Part shown: positions 1 through 8,214 of the stretch, one piece after another | Layout of the letters: every line of letters starts with the position of its first letter | How positions within the stretch are numbered: the stretch's first letter is position 1 | Source: Candidatus Deferrimicrobiaceae bacterium | GTDB taxonomy: Bacteria; Desulfobacterota; Deferrimicrobia; Deferrimicrobiales; Deferrimicrobiaceae | Length of the DNA: 64,000 nucleotides | Assembly: GCA_036504035.1 (NCBI GenBank) | Contig: DASXVV010000008.1 | Span: 62,001 to 126,000, forward strand | Reading direction: 5' to 3' | The notes under the pieces: generated by a model | What the model was told of the DNA's origin: nothing | The model's database searches: none | The model's input: only the letters and a program-made list of their open reading frames with translations | Translations under genes and position numbers: made by a program

Positions 1-578
1 CACGTGAGAAGCTCGCGGAGATCCGGGAGCGCGAGGAACGCGCCTCGGCCGGGAAGCTCGGCGTCAAGAACATCGTGTTCCTCGGGCACGACGACTGCGA
101 GTTGCAGCCGACGATGGCGATCCGCCGCGAGCTGGTCCGGGAGATCCGCCGATTCCGGCCCGAGGTCGTCCTCTGCAACGATCCGCAGTCGCTCTTCATC
201 GAGGAGCACTACGTCAACCATCCCGACCACCGGGCCGCTGGAACCGTCGCGATCGACGCCGTCTTCCCGTGCGTCGAGATGGAGCTTCTTTGGCCCGAGC
301 TGGGGCCGGTCCACAAGGTGCACGCCCTCTACGTCAGCTCGACGCAGGCCCCTAACCGCTGGATCGACGTAACCGCCACGCTCGGGTTGAAGATTGCGGC
401 GCTCAACGAGCACCGGAGCCAGTTGGGCGAACGTGATATCTCCGACATGATCCGGGAATGGGCGATCGCGACCGCCGCCGCGGGACGCTGGGATGCGGAA
501 CCGGGCGCGCGCCCGAAATACGCCGAGGCGTTTCGCGTGATGAAACTTTTCAGGGAAGAAAAGGCGGGGGGCGGCTAA
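1..578 (+). CDS. PIG-L (LmbE) family deacetylase, 5' truncated by window edge
   Basis: The open frame enters from the left edge (first full codon at base 3) and ends at 576-578. The readable part matches the C-terminal two thirds of the PIG-L/LmbE zinc-dependent N-deacetylase family: a charged helix ending KLGVKNIVFLGHDDCEL, then VVLCNDP, then the characteristic NHPDHRAAG metal-site motif. The N-terminal HPDD-type motif would lie outside the window. Family members remove acetyl groups from sugars such as GlcNAc derivatives; the substrate here cannot be told. The stop overlaps the stop of the convergent CapA-like gene by a few bases. A GTG near base 75 is internal and is not a likely start, because the conserved helix begins upstream of it. 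Confidence 0.85.
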   Translation, partial: REKLAEIREREERASAGKLGVKNIVFLGHDDCELQPTMAIRRELVREIRRFRPEVVLCNDPQSLFIEEHYVNHPDHRAAGTVAIDAVFPCVEMELLWPELGPVHKVHALYVSSTQAPNRWIDVTATLGLKIAALNEHRSQLGERDISDMIREWAIATAAAGRWDAEPGARPKYAEAFRVMKLFREEKAGGG

Positions 579-1753
579 CGGATCGAGGCGGCCGGCGCCT
601 TCGCGACATTCTGCGGCAGCGGGCAAAGCGTGCCGTCGTCCCGGATGACGGCGCCGGTCGTCGGAAGGTCTTTGGCAGACAGGCGCCGAATGAGGCGCGT
701 CGCCCTGCCTGCCGGGTCCGGAAGCGGGATGCCCCGGCCCGATAGCGTCATCGGCATGATTCTCCCCGACAGGAAATTCCCCGTTTCGGGGTCGAGGTCG
801 GCCCGCAGGGCGTAGCCGAGGCCGCTGGCCCCCTTCAAGTTGAATCGCCCGAAGCCGAGGAAGTTGCCGAGCGAGTAAGCGATCAGCTTCCCCCGGTAGA
901 TCTCGATGGCGCGCGGGACGTGGGGGCCATGGCCGAGCACCGCGGCGGCGCCTGCGTCGATGGCCGCGTGCGCGAACCGTTCGACGTCGCCTCTCTTTTC
1001 CCCCGCGAACATTTCCATCTCGCCCGTCAGGTGGAGCGCATCCTTGCCTTCGGCGCCGCCGTGGAACGAGACGAGGACGAGGTCGTTCTCGGAGACCGCC
1101 TTCCGGATGCGCGCCTCGGCTGCCGCGATGTTCAGGATCGAGGCGCTGTAGGGGGAGGAGTGCGAGTAGGAGAAGCCGAGGATGGCCACCCGCTTGCCGC
1201 CGACGTCGATGCGGGCGACGTGATCCCCGCCGACCGGCTGGATGCCGAGTCCCGAGAGGACGGCCACCGTGTTGTCGATCCCTTCCCGGCCGAAGTCGAA
1301 CGCGTGGTTGTTCGCGATGTTCAGTGCGTTGAAGCCGGCGTCCTTCAGGTAGCGGCCATAGCGGGTCGGGGTGCGGAAGGCGAAGCACAGCTTCGGGTTG
1401 GGCGCCTTGTCGCACTTGTTTGCGACGCCGTTGTCGAGCAGCGGCCCCTCGAGGTTCCCAAACACAACGTCCCGGTCGCGCAACGCCCGGGCCGTGCGAC
1501 GGAAGAGGTCGCGACCGTCGTCGGGGGGCAGCATCCCTTCGGGCCATGCCGTCCCCATCATGATGTCGCCGACGGCGACGATGCCGATGACGGAAGGCGA
1601 CGGCGCCTCCGCCGGACGGCCGGTGATCGCGGCGATGCTCCAGCCGTTGCCCCAGGCGCCGGCGACATCCGCAAGGATCGCGGTCGCCAGCAGGACAATG
1701 AGAAAACTCGCGACGGGGAGGGAAGGGCGTTTCGAGGTGGATCGGGACGGCAT
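575..1753 (-). CDS. CapA family (poly-gamma-glutamate synthesis type) metallophosphatase-like protein
   Basis: A 392-residue exported or membrane-anchored protein. It starts with a basic stretch and a hydrophobic segment (about residues 10-32), then the PGA_cap/CapA fold with the family motifs in order: VAVGDIMMG, VFGNLEGPL, NIANNHAFDFG, LVSFHGG, LGHGPHVPRAIE and IAYSLGNFL. CapA-like proteins are calcineurin-like metal-binding enzymes linked to polyglutamate capsules, but most family members have no proven substrate. The ATG at 1753 was chosen because it precedes the signal-like segment and has an AGGA motif upstream. The frame continues open towards 2047, but that would run through the tmRNA gene. 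No capB/capC genes are adjacent, so a capsule role is not supported. Confidence 0.85.
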   Translation of the reverse strand: MPSRSTSKRPSLPVASFLIVLLATAILADVAGAWGNGWSIAAITGRPAEAPSPSVIGIVAVGDIMMGTAWPEGMLPPDDGRDLFRRTARALRDRDVVFGNLEGPLLDNGVANKCDKAPNPKLCFAFRTPTRYGRYLKDAGFNALNIANNHAFDFGREGIDNTVAVLSGLGIQPVGGDHVARIDVGGKRVAILGFSYSHSSPYSASILNIAAAEARIRKAVSENDLVLVSFHGGAEGKDALHLTGEMEMFAGEKRGDVERFAHAAIDAGAAAVLGHGPHVPRAIEIYRGKLIAYSLGNFLGFGRFNLKGASGLGYALRADLDPETGNFLSGRIMPMTLSGRGIPLPDPAGRATRLIRRLSAKDLPTTGAVIRDDGTLCPLPQNVAKAPAASIR

Positions 1754-1855
1754 GGATATCCTGTCCGGCGCCCGGTATCGGAGAGGGCGACCGCATCTTT
1801 CAGTATACGTGAACCGGCGTCCGGCAGCGACCGCGGGGGCGGGGGAGATTGATGG

Positions 1856-1861
1856 TATAAT
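1856..1861 (+). promoter_or_regulatory. -10 box of the tmRNA promoter
   Basis: A perfect TATAAT lies 14 bases before the first base of the mature tmRNA, in an otherwise very G+C-rich stretch. No good -35 hexamer is visible at 17 bp spacing. The short stretch between this box and 1876 would hold the transcription start and a short 5' leader removed by RNase P. Confidence 0.6.
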
Positions 1862-1875
1862 AGAAAAGTCATCAC

Positions 1876-2229
1876 GGGGGCGAAACGGATTCGACGTGGA
1901 CGTCGATGCTCCTGGGTTGCGTGCCGAGGCCCCGTTGTCCTCGTTAAAAGCGGGAACCAATAGTCGCCAACGACTATAGCTACGCTCTCGCGGCTTAGGC
2001 CGTGAGCGTCCGACTGCCGAGTTCCCTCGTAGGTAGAAGGGCGTCACGCTAGAGGGATAGCCCCAGTCTCCTGCCCGGGGGGAGGAATGGCGAAATCAAT
2101 CCGGGATTGCGCGGAGGGCACCCTGCCGATGGGGGGCCCCGAGGGCGAAACTTAAATCATCGGAAACGCACGTAGTGGCCCTGAGTAAAGAGTTTGCGGA
2201 CGGGGGTTCGACTCCCCCCGCCTCCACCA
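1876..2229 (+). ncRNA. ssrA: tmRNA (transfer-messenger RNA), one-piece
   Basis: A 354-base gene. The 5' end GGGGGCG pairs with the 3' strand CGCCTCC (one G-U pair) to form the acceptor stem, followed by discriminator A and an encoded CCA. The 5' part carries the conserved CGAAACGGATTCGACG element. The 3' part has a T-arm with GTTCGA. The resume codon is GCC at 1966, and the tag reads ANDYSYALAA followed by TAG at 1996-1998, which ends in the standard ALAA protease signal. tmRNA with SmpB rescues stalled ribosomes and tags the incomplete peptide for proteolysis. Its 3' end is a common target for integrative elements, and here the accessory region starts immediately downstream. Confidence 0.97.
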
Positions 2230-2308
2230 AGCGCACTTGGAAGCCCACCTCGAAAAAGATCGGGGTGGGCTTTTTCGCGCTTGGTGCCAACGGGGGGAGT
2301 CGAACTCC
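2202..2308. repeat. Long imperfect inverted repeat of the tmRNA 3' end around its terminator
   Basis: Bases 2203-2234 (T-arm, acceptor 3' strand, CCA and six following bases) are repeated in inverted orientation at 2277-2308 with about 27 of 32 positions matching. The shared blocks include TTCGACTCCCCCCG and CACCAAGCGC. The loop between the arms contains the tmRNA terminator. The right arm read on the minus strand also looks like the 3' end of a tRNA, with a T-arm and CCA, but no complete tRNA can be folded from it. Confidence 0.75.
2241..2275 (+). terminator. Rho-independent terminator of tmRNA
   Basis: The arms AAGCCCACC and GGTGGGCTT form a 9-bp stem followed by a run of T. It lies 12 bases after the encoded CCA, so it most likely ends the tmRNA precursor. 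Confidence 0.85.
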
Positions 2309-2444
2309 AAGGCGGCGCCGAGCGATTAGCAAGGAAGAGGCGCCATGGATGGCGCCGGAAGCCGCCGCGGCCGCCCCCGGAGCGAAGGCAGGATGCCGGA
2401 GCGAGAGGGGGTCGATACCTCCCGTCGACAATTACAAGATGACC

Positions 2445-2478
2445 AACGCCGACTTCCAGAAAACGGAGTCGGCGTTTT
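2445..2478 (+). terminator. Terminator-like hairpin
   Basis: A perfect 10-bp stem, AACGCCGACT with AGTCGGCGTT, is followed by TTTT. No recognisable gene lies between the tmRNA repeat and this hairpin, so its transcript is gone or lies elsewhere. Its core (GCCGACTTCC, then AAACGG) is very similar to the hairpin at 29677-29713. Confidence 0.7.
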
Positions 2479-2485
2479 GTGCTTG

Positions 2486-2905
2486 GTGGACGGCCGCGGG
2501 AATCTGTCGAACGAGGGTCTGGCGAGCTTCTGCCGTTTCTTCATCGACGTCTGCCTGGACCAGGTCGACTTCATGACGAAGCAGCTCGACCTTCCCGGGT
2601 TGCTGAAACGCGTCGAGGGTTATGTGGCGTTGCGGTCGACCGGGACGCTTCACTCGCCTGAAGAGGCCGGCGAACCGCTTCGGCCGGAAACATCTCGGAT
2701 GATCTGCGAAGCGCTTCTCCGGGGAGAGGTCGGTCGTGGCGACCTTGTCCGCGTCTCCGGCCTCGCCGAACGCACGGGCAGGAAACTCCTCGGCCGTTTG
2801 CTCGACGATAGGCTCCTCGCGTCGGACACGCCCAAAGGTTCCGTGCGCTTCGGTCTCCCCGCGCACGCCGCCGACTACATTATCCCCGGGCTGTCGAGCG
2901 GATGA
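2486..2905 (+). pseudogene. C-terminal relic of a Fic family protein
   Basis: From about 2486 the frame reads VDGRGNLSNEGLASFCRFFI and continues to a winged-helix region ending LGRLLDDRLLASDTPKGSVR, finishing near LPAHAADYIIPGLSSG. This order, with DGRGNLS, then a helix containing DQVDFM, then a C-terminal helix-turn-helix, is the tail of the Fic/DOC proteins that carry a DNA-binding end domain. The catalytic Fic core with HxFxDGNxR is missing, because the sequence upstream is the terminator hairpin and the tmRNA repeat. I therefore call it a remnant. The same frame stays open upstream to 2345 but shows no Fic-like sequence there. Confidence 0.7.
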
Positions 2906-3063
2906 GGGCGTCCGTCCTCCTCCGCTGTATGATCTCCTGCTTACTTGCTATCATCTCTTCATGACGACGTTGATTAGCAAAGGAGAGGCGAATTGAACGC
3001 AAATAGCCACGGGTGTAGCGGCAATTCGATCCGGCAAGCTGGCCGCATCCGGTGAGGATTTGG

Positions 3064-3969
3064 ATGAATCGTGAGAAAGTCCTTGCAGCCTTTGATCGAA
3101 TCCGAATCTGGCGAAAAGGCGGTCGGCGGGCGCCTCACAAGCCCCTGTTAATTCTGCTTGAACTGGGACGGATGGTGGCCGGCGGCGATGCGACAGTCGA
3201 GTTTGCCGCTGCCGATTCCAGACTGAAAGCATTGTTGGACGAGTTCGGGCCAGGAAATTCGGGCGCATCCCGCCACTACCCTTTTTGGCACCTGCAATCT
3301 GACGGCGTGTGGAGTCTGGAAGCTCCTTTTGAATTGCTGAACAGGCCAATGGGAGCTACGCCGACCATTGGGGAACTACGTTCGTCCAAGGTTCGCGGCG
3401 GATTCCCTGTCTGGATTCGAGAGGCATTTCAAAAAGATCCGGCACTGATTTCCATCGTGGCCCAACGGGTGGTTGCAGCCCACTTTCCGGAGTCGATCCG
3501 AGAAGATGTCCTTGAAGCGGCGGGGCTTGGTGATATTGAGATAAACGGGGAGAGTAGCGGGGCGGACAAGCCCAGACGCAGGGATCCTGCATTCAGGGAA
3601 AAAGTACTCCTCGCTTACGAGTATCGTTGCTGTGTTTGTGGTCATGACATGCGTCTGGGCCGGCAGTGTATCGGACTTGAGGCCGCCCACATTAAGTGGG
3701 TCCAAGCCAATGGCCCCGATATCGAGTCCAACGGGTTGGCGCTGTGTTCACTCCACCACAAGTTTTTTGATCTTGGTGTATTCACCGTGTTACCTGACCA
3801 ACATCGGATCGCGTTCAGCCGTCACGCGATAACCCATGATCGTGCGCTTTCATTGCACGGTGCTCATCTCTCCCTGCCGCCGGAACGTGAGTTATACCCT
3901 GATCCCGAGTATCTGGAGTGGCATCGGAAAGAAGTCTTCAAGGACCCGCCGAGAAGTTTTCATGCCTGA
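3064..3969 (+). CDS. Phosphorothioate-DNA-dependent type IV restriction endonuclease (SBD-HNH, ScoMcrA-like)
   Basis: A 301-residue protein. The N-terminal half (about 10-155) matches the sulfur-binding domain of ScoMcrA-type enzymes: RAPHKPLLILLELGRM near the start, then HYPFWHLQSDGVWSLE. The C-terminal half is an HNH nuclease with zinc-type cysteines (CCVCG, then CSLHH) and the central EAAHIKW motif, about residues 188-240. Family knowledge says such enzymes bind phosphorothioated (Dnd-modified) DNA, and many also recognise methylated sites, then cut nearby. The ATG at 3064 was preferred over the GTG at 3052 because GGTGAGGA sits 5-8 bases before it. No dnd modification genes are in the window, which fits a type IV enzyme guarding against modified foreign DNA. 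Confidence 0.85.
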   Translation: MNREKVLAAFDRIRIWRKGGRRAPHKPLLILLELGRMVAGGDATVEFAAADSRLKALLDEFGPGNSGASRHYPFWHLQSDGVWSLEAPFELLNRPMGATPTIGELRSSKVRGGFPVWIREAFQKDPALISIVAQRVVAAHFPESIREDVLEAAGLGDIEINGESSGADKPRRRDPAFREKVLLAYEYRCCVCGHDMRLGRQCIGLEAAHIKWVQANGPDIESNGLALCSLHHKFFDLGVFTVLPDQHRIAFSRHAITHDRALSLHGAHLSLPPERELYPDPEYLEWHRKEVFKDPPRSFHA

Positions 3970-4056
3970 TTGGAATTTCCGATCGCGGAAGCATGTCACG
4001 TGATCTGTAAACGCCCCAGTGGTTTGCAGTTCCGTAAAGCGGAGTAAGGTGTTTTG

Positions 4057-4470
4057 ATGACCCTGACGCCGCTTCCCGTCACCTGCGGAATCATCGAGCG
4101 GGCCGGCAAGGTGCTGTGCACCCGTCGCTCCGGGACGATGTCCCATCCGCTCAAGTGGGAATTCCCCGGCGGCAAGATCAAGGAAGGCGAGTCGCCCGAG
4201 GAATGCCTTCGGAGAGAACTTCGCGAGGAACTTGGCATCGAGGCCGAAGTCGGGCGCTCCCTCCCGTCGGTTACCCACGCATACCCGAATTTGTCGGTCA
4301 CGCTGTACCCCTTCCTTTGCCGCATGGCTCCCGATGCGTCCATAACACTCCACGAACACGACCGGGCGGTCTGGCTCGATCCGGAAGAACTGCCGTCGCT
4401 TGACTGGGCCGAGGCGGACGTCGGGGTCGTGGATGCGTACCTCCAGCGGCTGCGGGAAAGTGGGCGGTAA
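4057..4470 (+). CDS. NUDIX hydrolase, MutT-like (8-oxo-dGTP diphosphatase type)
   Basis: A 137-residue protein with a complete Nudix box, from GGKIKEGESPEECLRRELRE through EELGI (about residues 39-61), giving the GX5EX7REUXEEXGU pattern. The front end (VTCGIIERAGKVLCTRRS) is typical of the (deoxy)nucleoside triphosphate pyrophosphohydrolases related to MutT. It would hydrolyse oxidised or unusual nucleoside triphosphates in the cytoplasm. It ends 4 bases before the start of the large helicase, so the two are almost certainly co-transcribed, and the role may be tied to that helicase rather than to general housekeeping. The ATG at 4057 follows an AAGG; a TTG directly before it is less likely. 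Confidence 0.85.
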   Translation: MTLTPLPVTCGIIERAGKVLCTRRSGTMSHPLKWEFPGGKIKEGESPEECLRRELREELGIEAEVGRSLPSVTHAYPNLSVTLYPFLCRMAPDASITLHEHDRAVWLDPEELPSLDWAEADVGVVDAYLQRLRESGR

Positions 4471-4474
4471 GCGG

Positions 4475-7400
4475 ATGAGCGACTTCCTCCCGGGAATCTA
4501 CGAGGAGCTGCTGCACGAGAATCTGAGGGCGCACCTCGAACGCCACCCCGAGCTTCGCGCGATTCTGGGGAAAGTCGATCCCGAGGAAGAACCGTCCCGC
4601 TACTCGGCCTTTCTCGGCAAGCTGGCGGAGTTGGCGCTGAAGCAGGTCGATGGCACGGAGGACCGGATCAACCTCTGCAATGATCTGATCAAAACCCTCC
4701 TGGAGCGCGTTCCCGGTTTTTCCCGCTTCGGTCCCCTGGTTCGCGAGGACAAATCGATGCTGATCGAGATTCCGCATCCTTCCTTCGCGGGAAAACGCTT
4801 CACTCGACCCGAGACCCCCCTTTATAGAAGCAGTCTCTTCACCGGCGCCCCCGGCAATCCCCAACTCGTCCACGAACTCGCGGCGGAAATGGCCTCCGCG
4901 GATTCGGTCGATGTGCTCGTCTCGTTCATCAAGTGGACCGGTCTGCGCCTGCTCGGACCGGCATTCAAGGAGCTCGAGGAGCGCAGCGTACCGGTCCGGG
5001 TGATCACCACTTCCTACATGGGCGCGAGCGACGCGACGGCCGTCGAGTGGCTGGCCAAGCTGGCAAACGTTCGAGTACGGGTCTCCTACGACACCGAGCG
5101 GACCCGCCTTCACGCCAAGGCGTACCACTTCCAACGGAAATCCGGCTATTCCACCGCCTACGTCGGATCGGCCAACATGTCCGGCGCGGCAATGACGGAA
5201 GGGCTCGAGTGGAACCTGAAGGTGACCGCCGAGGACATGCCGCACATCCTCGACAAGTTCACCGCCGAATTCGACACCTACTGGAACAGCCGCGAATTCC
5301 AGCCGTTCGATCCGGCGGATCCGATGCCTTTCCGCAACGCGATCGCCAGGGCCGGAAAAAAGGGGGAAGGTTCCACTACTTTCACCTTTTTCGACCTGGT
5401 CCCGCATCCGTTCCAGGAGCGGATCCTCGATGCCCTCGAGTCCGAACGCACGGCGCACGACCGGTGGAGAAACCTCGTCGTCGCCGCGACCGGCACCGGC
5501 AAGACCGTCGTCGCCGGATTCGACTTCCGTCGCTTCAACGAGGGTTTCCGGAGGGAGAACGGCCGCCCGGCCCGTCTGCTCTTCGTCGCCCATCGGCAGG
5601 AGATTCTCGAGCAGGCCCGACACACCTTCCGCAACATCCTGCGCGACCCGAATCACGGGGAGCTGCTGGTCGGCGGGCAGTCGCCCGATCGCCTCGATCA
5701 TCTGTACTGCTCGGTCCCGATGGTTACGACGCGCAGGCTGTGGGAGCAGGTCGGAAGCGGTTTCTACGATTACATCGTGGTCGACGAAGTCCATCACGGA
5801 CCGGCAAGAAGCTATCGGCCGGTGTTCGAGCAATTTTTCCCCAAGGTGCTGCTAGGCCTAACCGCCACGCCGGAAAGGCTGGACGGGGAATCGATTGCAG
5901 CCGATTTCGGCCACCGGTTCGCGGCGGAGATTCGCCTGCCGGAAGCGCTCGCGGAAAAGCTGCTGTGTCCGTTTCACTATTTCGGCGTTTCCGACCCGGT
6001 CGGTCTCGATGCGGACCGGTTCTGGCGGAACGGGAAGTATGTCGAGTCGGAATTGGAAAACGTTTATACGGGCGCCCACGCGCTTGCCGGTCAGCGGTTG
6101 CGCGCGATCGTCGATGCCCTCTACCGGTACGAACCGGACCTTTCCAGAGTCCGGGGAATCGGCTTCTGCGCCGGTGTGCGGCATGCGGCTTTCATGGCGG
6201 AATCGTTTTGCCAGGCCGGAATCCCGTCCGCTTTCCTCACGGGTACCACGGGGGACGAGGAACGAAGGCGACTTCAGGAATCGTTGAGGAACGGCGAGCT
6301 CCGGTTCCTATTCACGGTGGACGTGCTGAGCGAGGGCGTGGATCTACCCGAGGTCAACACGGTGTTGTTCCTTCGGCCCACGGAGAGCCTTACCGTGTTC
6401 CTGCAGCAGCTCGGGCGCGGATTGCGCCACGCCCCCGAAAAGGAATGTCTCACCGTCATCGACCTAGTCGGTCAGGCCCATCGAAAGTACCGGATCGACC
6501 GGAAGCTGAAGGCGCTCCTCCCGAGACACCGGTACGGCATCGAGCGGGAGCTGGAGCAGGATTTCCCCCATCTGCCGTCGGGTTGCGCAATCCGGCTCGA
6601 GCGGGTGGCCCGGGAACATGTCCTCGCGAATATCCGGGAGAATCTGCGGAACCTGTCCGAACAGGTGACCGAGCGGATCCAGTCGTTCGTCGCGGAAACC
6701 GGTGGGCAGAAGCTGACCTTCGGGAATTTCCTGCAATACCACGACTACGAACCGGAGCAACTTCTGGTGGCGGAAAGCTGGAGCGGGTGGAAAGCCAAGG
6801 CGGGCATCGTTCCTCCTTCGGCCGATCCGGATCCGGGCGAAATGAAGAAGGCGATGGTTCGCGCCGCTTCGATCAAGGGGCCGGCCGAGATCGAGCGTTT
6901 GCGTAGCTTGGTCACCAATCTTCGACAAGGGCAGGGCGATGGGGCCGAGGCATTGAGCGACCGCAATGCATTGACGGCCTCGTATCGCGTTTGGGGAAGA
7001 AGCGCCGCCCGAAGGTTCGAATCGGCAACGGATTCCTTCGCACGTTTCGCGGAAAACCCTTCGGCGCTGGCGGATCTGGAGGAAATCCTGGAATGGGCGG
7101 CCGAAAATTCGCGCATTGCCGGCATCCGTCCCGAACTGCCGTTCCCCTGCGAGCTGGAACTGCACGGGACCTATTCGAGCCTGGACATAAACGCGGCGCT
7201 CGGGCTGGCTTCCTTTCTGACGACGGGGCCGACTGGGCAGGGGGTTATCCCTGTCCACGAATTGCGGGCGTATGTCCTCCTCGTCACGTTCCAGAAGACC
7301 GAGCACGATTTTTCCCCGACCACGATGTACGCGGACTACCCGATCAGCCGGGAGCTGCTTCATTGGGAGTCGCAGGCAAACGCGACGCAGGAAGGGCGGC

Positions 7401-7618
7401 AGGGGCAGGAGCTGATCCACTTCGATTCGCGTGGATATTCGGTGCTGCTGTTTGCCCGGGATGTGAAAGCGCGAAACCGCGCGACAGTGCCGTACACCTA
7501 CCTGGGGCCGGCAGCCGAACTCGTGCGATACGAAGGGGAGAAACCGATCCGGATGGTCTGGCGCCTTCGCCACCCGATGCCCGCCGAAATGTTCGAGGAA
7601 AATCGCAGGGGCGGGTGA
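4475..7618 (+). CDS. PLD-nuclease/superfamily II helicase with DUF3427-type C-terminus
   Basis: A 1047-residue protein with several domains. An N-terminal helical part is followed by a phospholipase D-like nuclease module with a single HxK-type motif (RLHAKAYHF, then YVGSANMSGAAM, about residues 210-235). Next comes a helicase core with Walker A (ATGTGKTVVAGF, about 340-350), Walker B (VVDEVHHGPA, about 436) and motif VI (QQLGRGLRHAPEK, about 643). The last 350 residues match the DUF3427 region. It should translocate on DNA and may cut it through the PLD site, probably as a dimer because only one HxK motif is present. The upstream NUDIX gene is 4 bases away. Both sit among restriction genes, so an antiphage role is likely but inferred. 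Confidence 0.85.
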   Translation: MSDFLPGIYEELLHENLRAHLERHPELRAILGKVDPEEEPSRYSAFLGKLAELALKQVDGTEDRINLCNDLIKTLLERVPGFSRFGPLVREDKSMLIEIPHPSFAGKRFTRPETPLYRSSLFTGAPGNPQLVHELAAEMASADSVDVLVSFIKWTGLRLLGPAFKELEERSVPVRVITTSYMGASDATAVEWLAKLANVRVRVSYDTERTRLHAKAYHFQRKSGYSTAYVGSANMSGAAMTEGLEWNLKVTAEDMPHILDKFTAEFDTYWNSREFQPFDPADPMPFRNAIARAGKKGEGSTTFTFFDLVPHPFQERILDALESERTAHDRWRNLVVAATGTGKTVVAGFDFRRFNEGFRRENGRPARLLFVAHRQEILEQARHTFRNILRDPNHGELLVGGQSPDRLDHLYCSVPMVTTRRLWEQVGSGFYDYIVVDEVHHGPARSYRPVFEQFFPKVLLGLTATPERLDGESIAADFGHRFAAEIRLPEALAEKLLCPFHYFGVSDPVGLDADRFWRNGKYVESELENVYTGAHALAGQRLRAIVDALYRYEPDLSRVRGIGFCAGVRHAAFMAESFCQAGIPSAFLTGTTGDEERRRLQESLRNGELRFLFTVDVLSEGVDLPEVNTVLFLRPTESLTVFLQQLGRGLRHAPEKECLTVIDLVGQAHRKYRIDRKLKALLPRHRYGIERELEQDFPHLPSGCAIRLERVAREHVLANIRENLRNLSEQVTERIQSFVAETGGQKLTFGNFLQYHDYEPEQLLVAESWSGWKAKAGIVPPSADPDPGEMKKAMVRAASIKGPAEIERLRSLVTNLRQGQGDGAEALSDRNALTASYRVWGRSAARRFESATDSFARFAENPSALADLEEILEWAAENSRIAGIRPELPFPCELELHGTYSSLDINAALGLASFLTTGPTGQGVIPVHELRAYVLLVTFQKTEHDFSPTTMYADYPISRELLHWESQANATQEGRQGQELIHFDSRGYSVLLFARDVKARNRATVPYTYLGPAAELVRYEGEKPIRMVWRLRHPMPAEMFEENRRGG

Positions 7619-7640
7619 GGAGGAAACAGCCGACTGGCCT

Positions 7641-8045
7641 TCAAGCCGCTTTCCGCGTCTTCCTCGCCCGGCGCTTCGCGCTCTCTGCGATCACGCCCGA
7701 CATGTCTTCTACGGGGCGTATCTCGAAAGGGCCCGCCTTGATCCCGGGGTGGTTCGAGATCAGCGCGACGGCCTCGTCGAGGTTCTTCGCCTCAAGGATC
7801 AGGATCCCGCCCAGTGACTCCTTCGCCGTCGCGTAAGGCCCGTCGGTCACGACCGCCTTGTCCCGCTTCCACTGGACGGTCCGGGTCTCGCCCGTGCCCT
7901 TCAGGCCGTCCCCGCCCCCGAAGTGTCCGCCCTTCTTCAGCAGCTCATCGTACGCGAAACATTCGTCCGTGAAGGCCTCGCGCTTGGCTTCGGGGGATTT
8001 CTCCCACTTCTTCTCGTCGTAATATCCAAGGCAATAGAATTTCAT
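7641..8045 (-). CDS. YCII/DGPF-domain protein
   Basis: A 134-residue cytoplasmic protein beginning MKFYCLGYYDEKKWEK, with the family signature VTDGPYATAKESLGG (DGPF-type motif) and a C-terminal LDEAVALISNHPG stretch. The end is basic (AKRRARKTRKAA). Members have the ferredoxin-like YciI fold; most have no proven function, and some are found near ECF sigma factors. The start was set at 8045 because the minus strand shows GGAGGA about 5 bases before the ATG. It is convergent with the PLD-helicase gene. Confidence 0.8.
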   Translation of the reverse strand: MKFYCLGYYDEKKWEKSPEAKREAFTDECFAYDELLKKGGHFGGGDGLKGTGETRTVQWKRDKAVVTDGPYATAKESLGGILILEAKNLDEAVALISNHPGIKAGPFEIRPVEDMSGVIAESAKRRARKTRKAA

Positions 8046-8130
8046 GACTTCCTCCGGTGGAATCCTCCTCACGCTGATTCGATTCCATCGGGACTACCTC
8101 CGATTCCGGTCTGGCCGGTCCCTCCCATGA

Positions 8131-8214
8131 GATCTCCGTGACGTCCGAACAGTGGAGCGTGCTGGGGAACGTCTGGCACGAGAACGGGCAATCGCAACGC
8201 GCACTGGCGGGGAA
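8131..8214 (+). pseudogene. Fragment of a MarR family regulator gene
   Basis: The stretch reads ISVTSEQWSVLGNVWHENGQ then SQRALAGKN. This closely matches residues about 40-68 of the intact MarR protein at 25088-25534 (VTSEQWSVLVNVWQENGLPQ), and the DNA match is also strong (for example AGTGGAGCGTGCTGG is identical). Both ends of the gene are missing, so it cannot be functional. Confidence 0.7.

Noticed and set aside
2277-2400. Minus-strand tRNA-Ser gene ending in the reversed CCA-like sequence
   Set aside because: A T-arm-like and CCA-like end and a GCTAA stretch are present, but the anticodon stem and acceptor stem do not pair.
2096-2576. Reading frames over the tmRNA 3' end and the region up to the second hairpin
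   Set aside because: They run through the tmRNA acceptor and terminators and have no protein-like pattern before the Fic relic.
4298-5833. Long minus-strand reading frame opposite the NUDIX and PLD-helicase genes
   Set aside because: High G+C DNA gives long antisense frames. The plus strand has clear helicase and Nudix motifs, and the minus product is rich in Arg/Gly/Glu with no recognisable domain.
3064-7618. A complete Dnd or Ssp phosphorothioation system
   Set aside because: Only the reader endonuclease is present. No cysteine desulfurase, DndC/D/E or SspB-like genes were found nearby.
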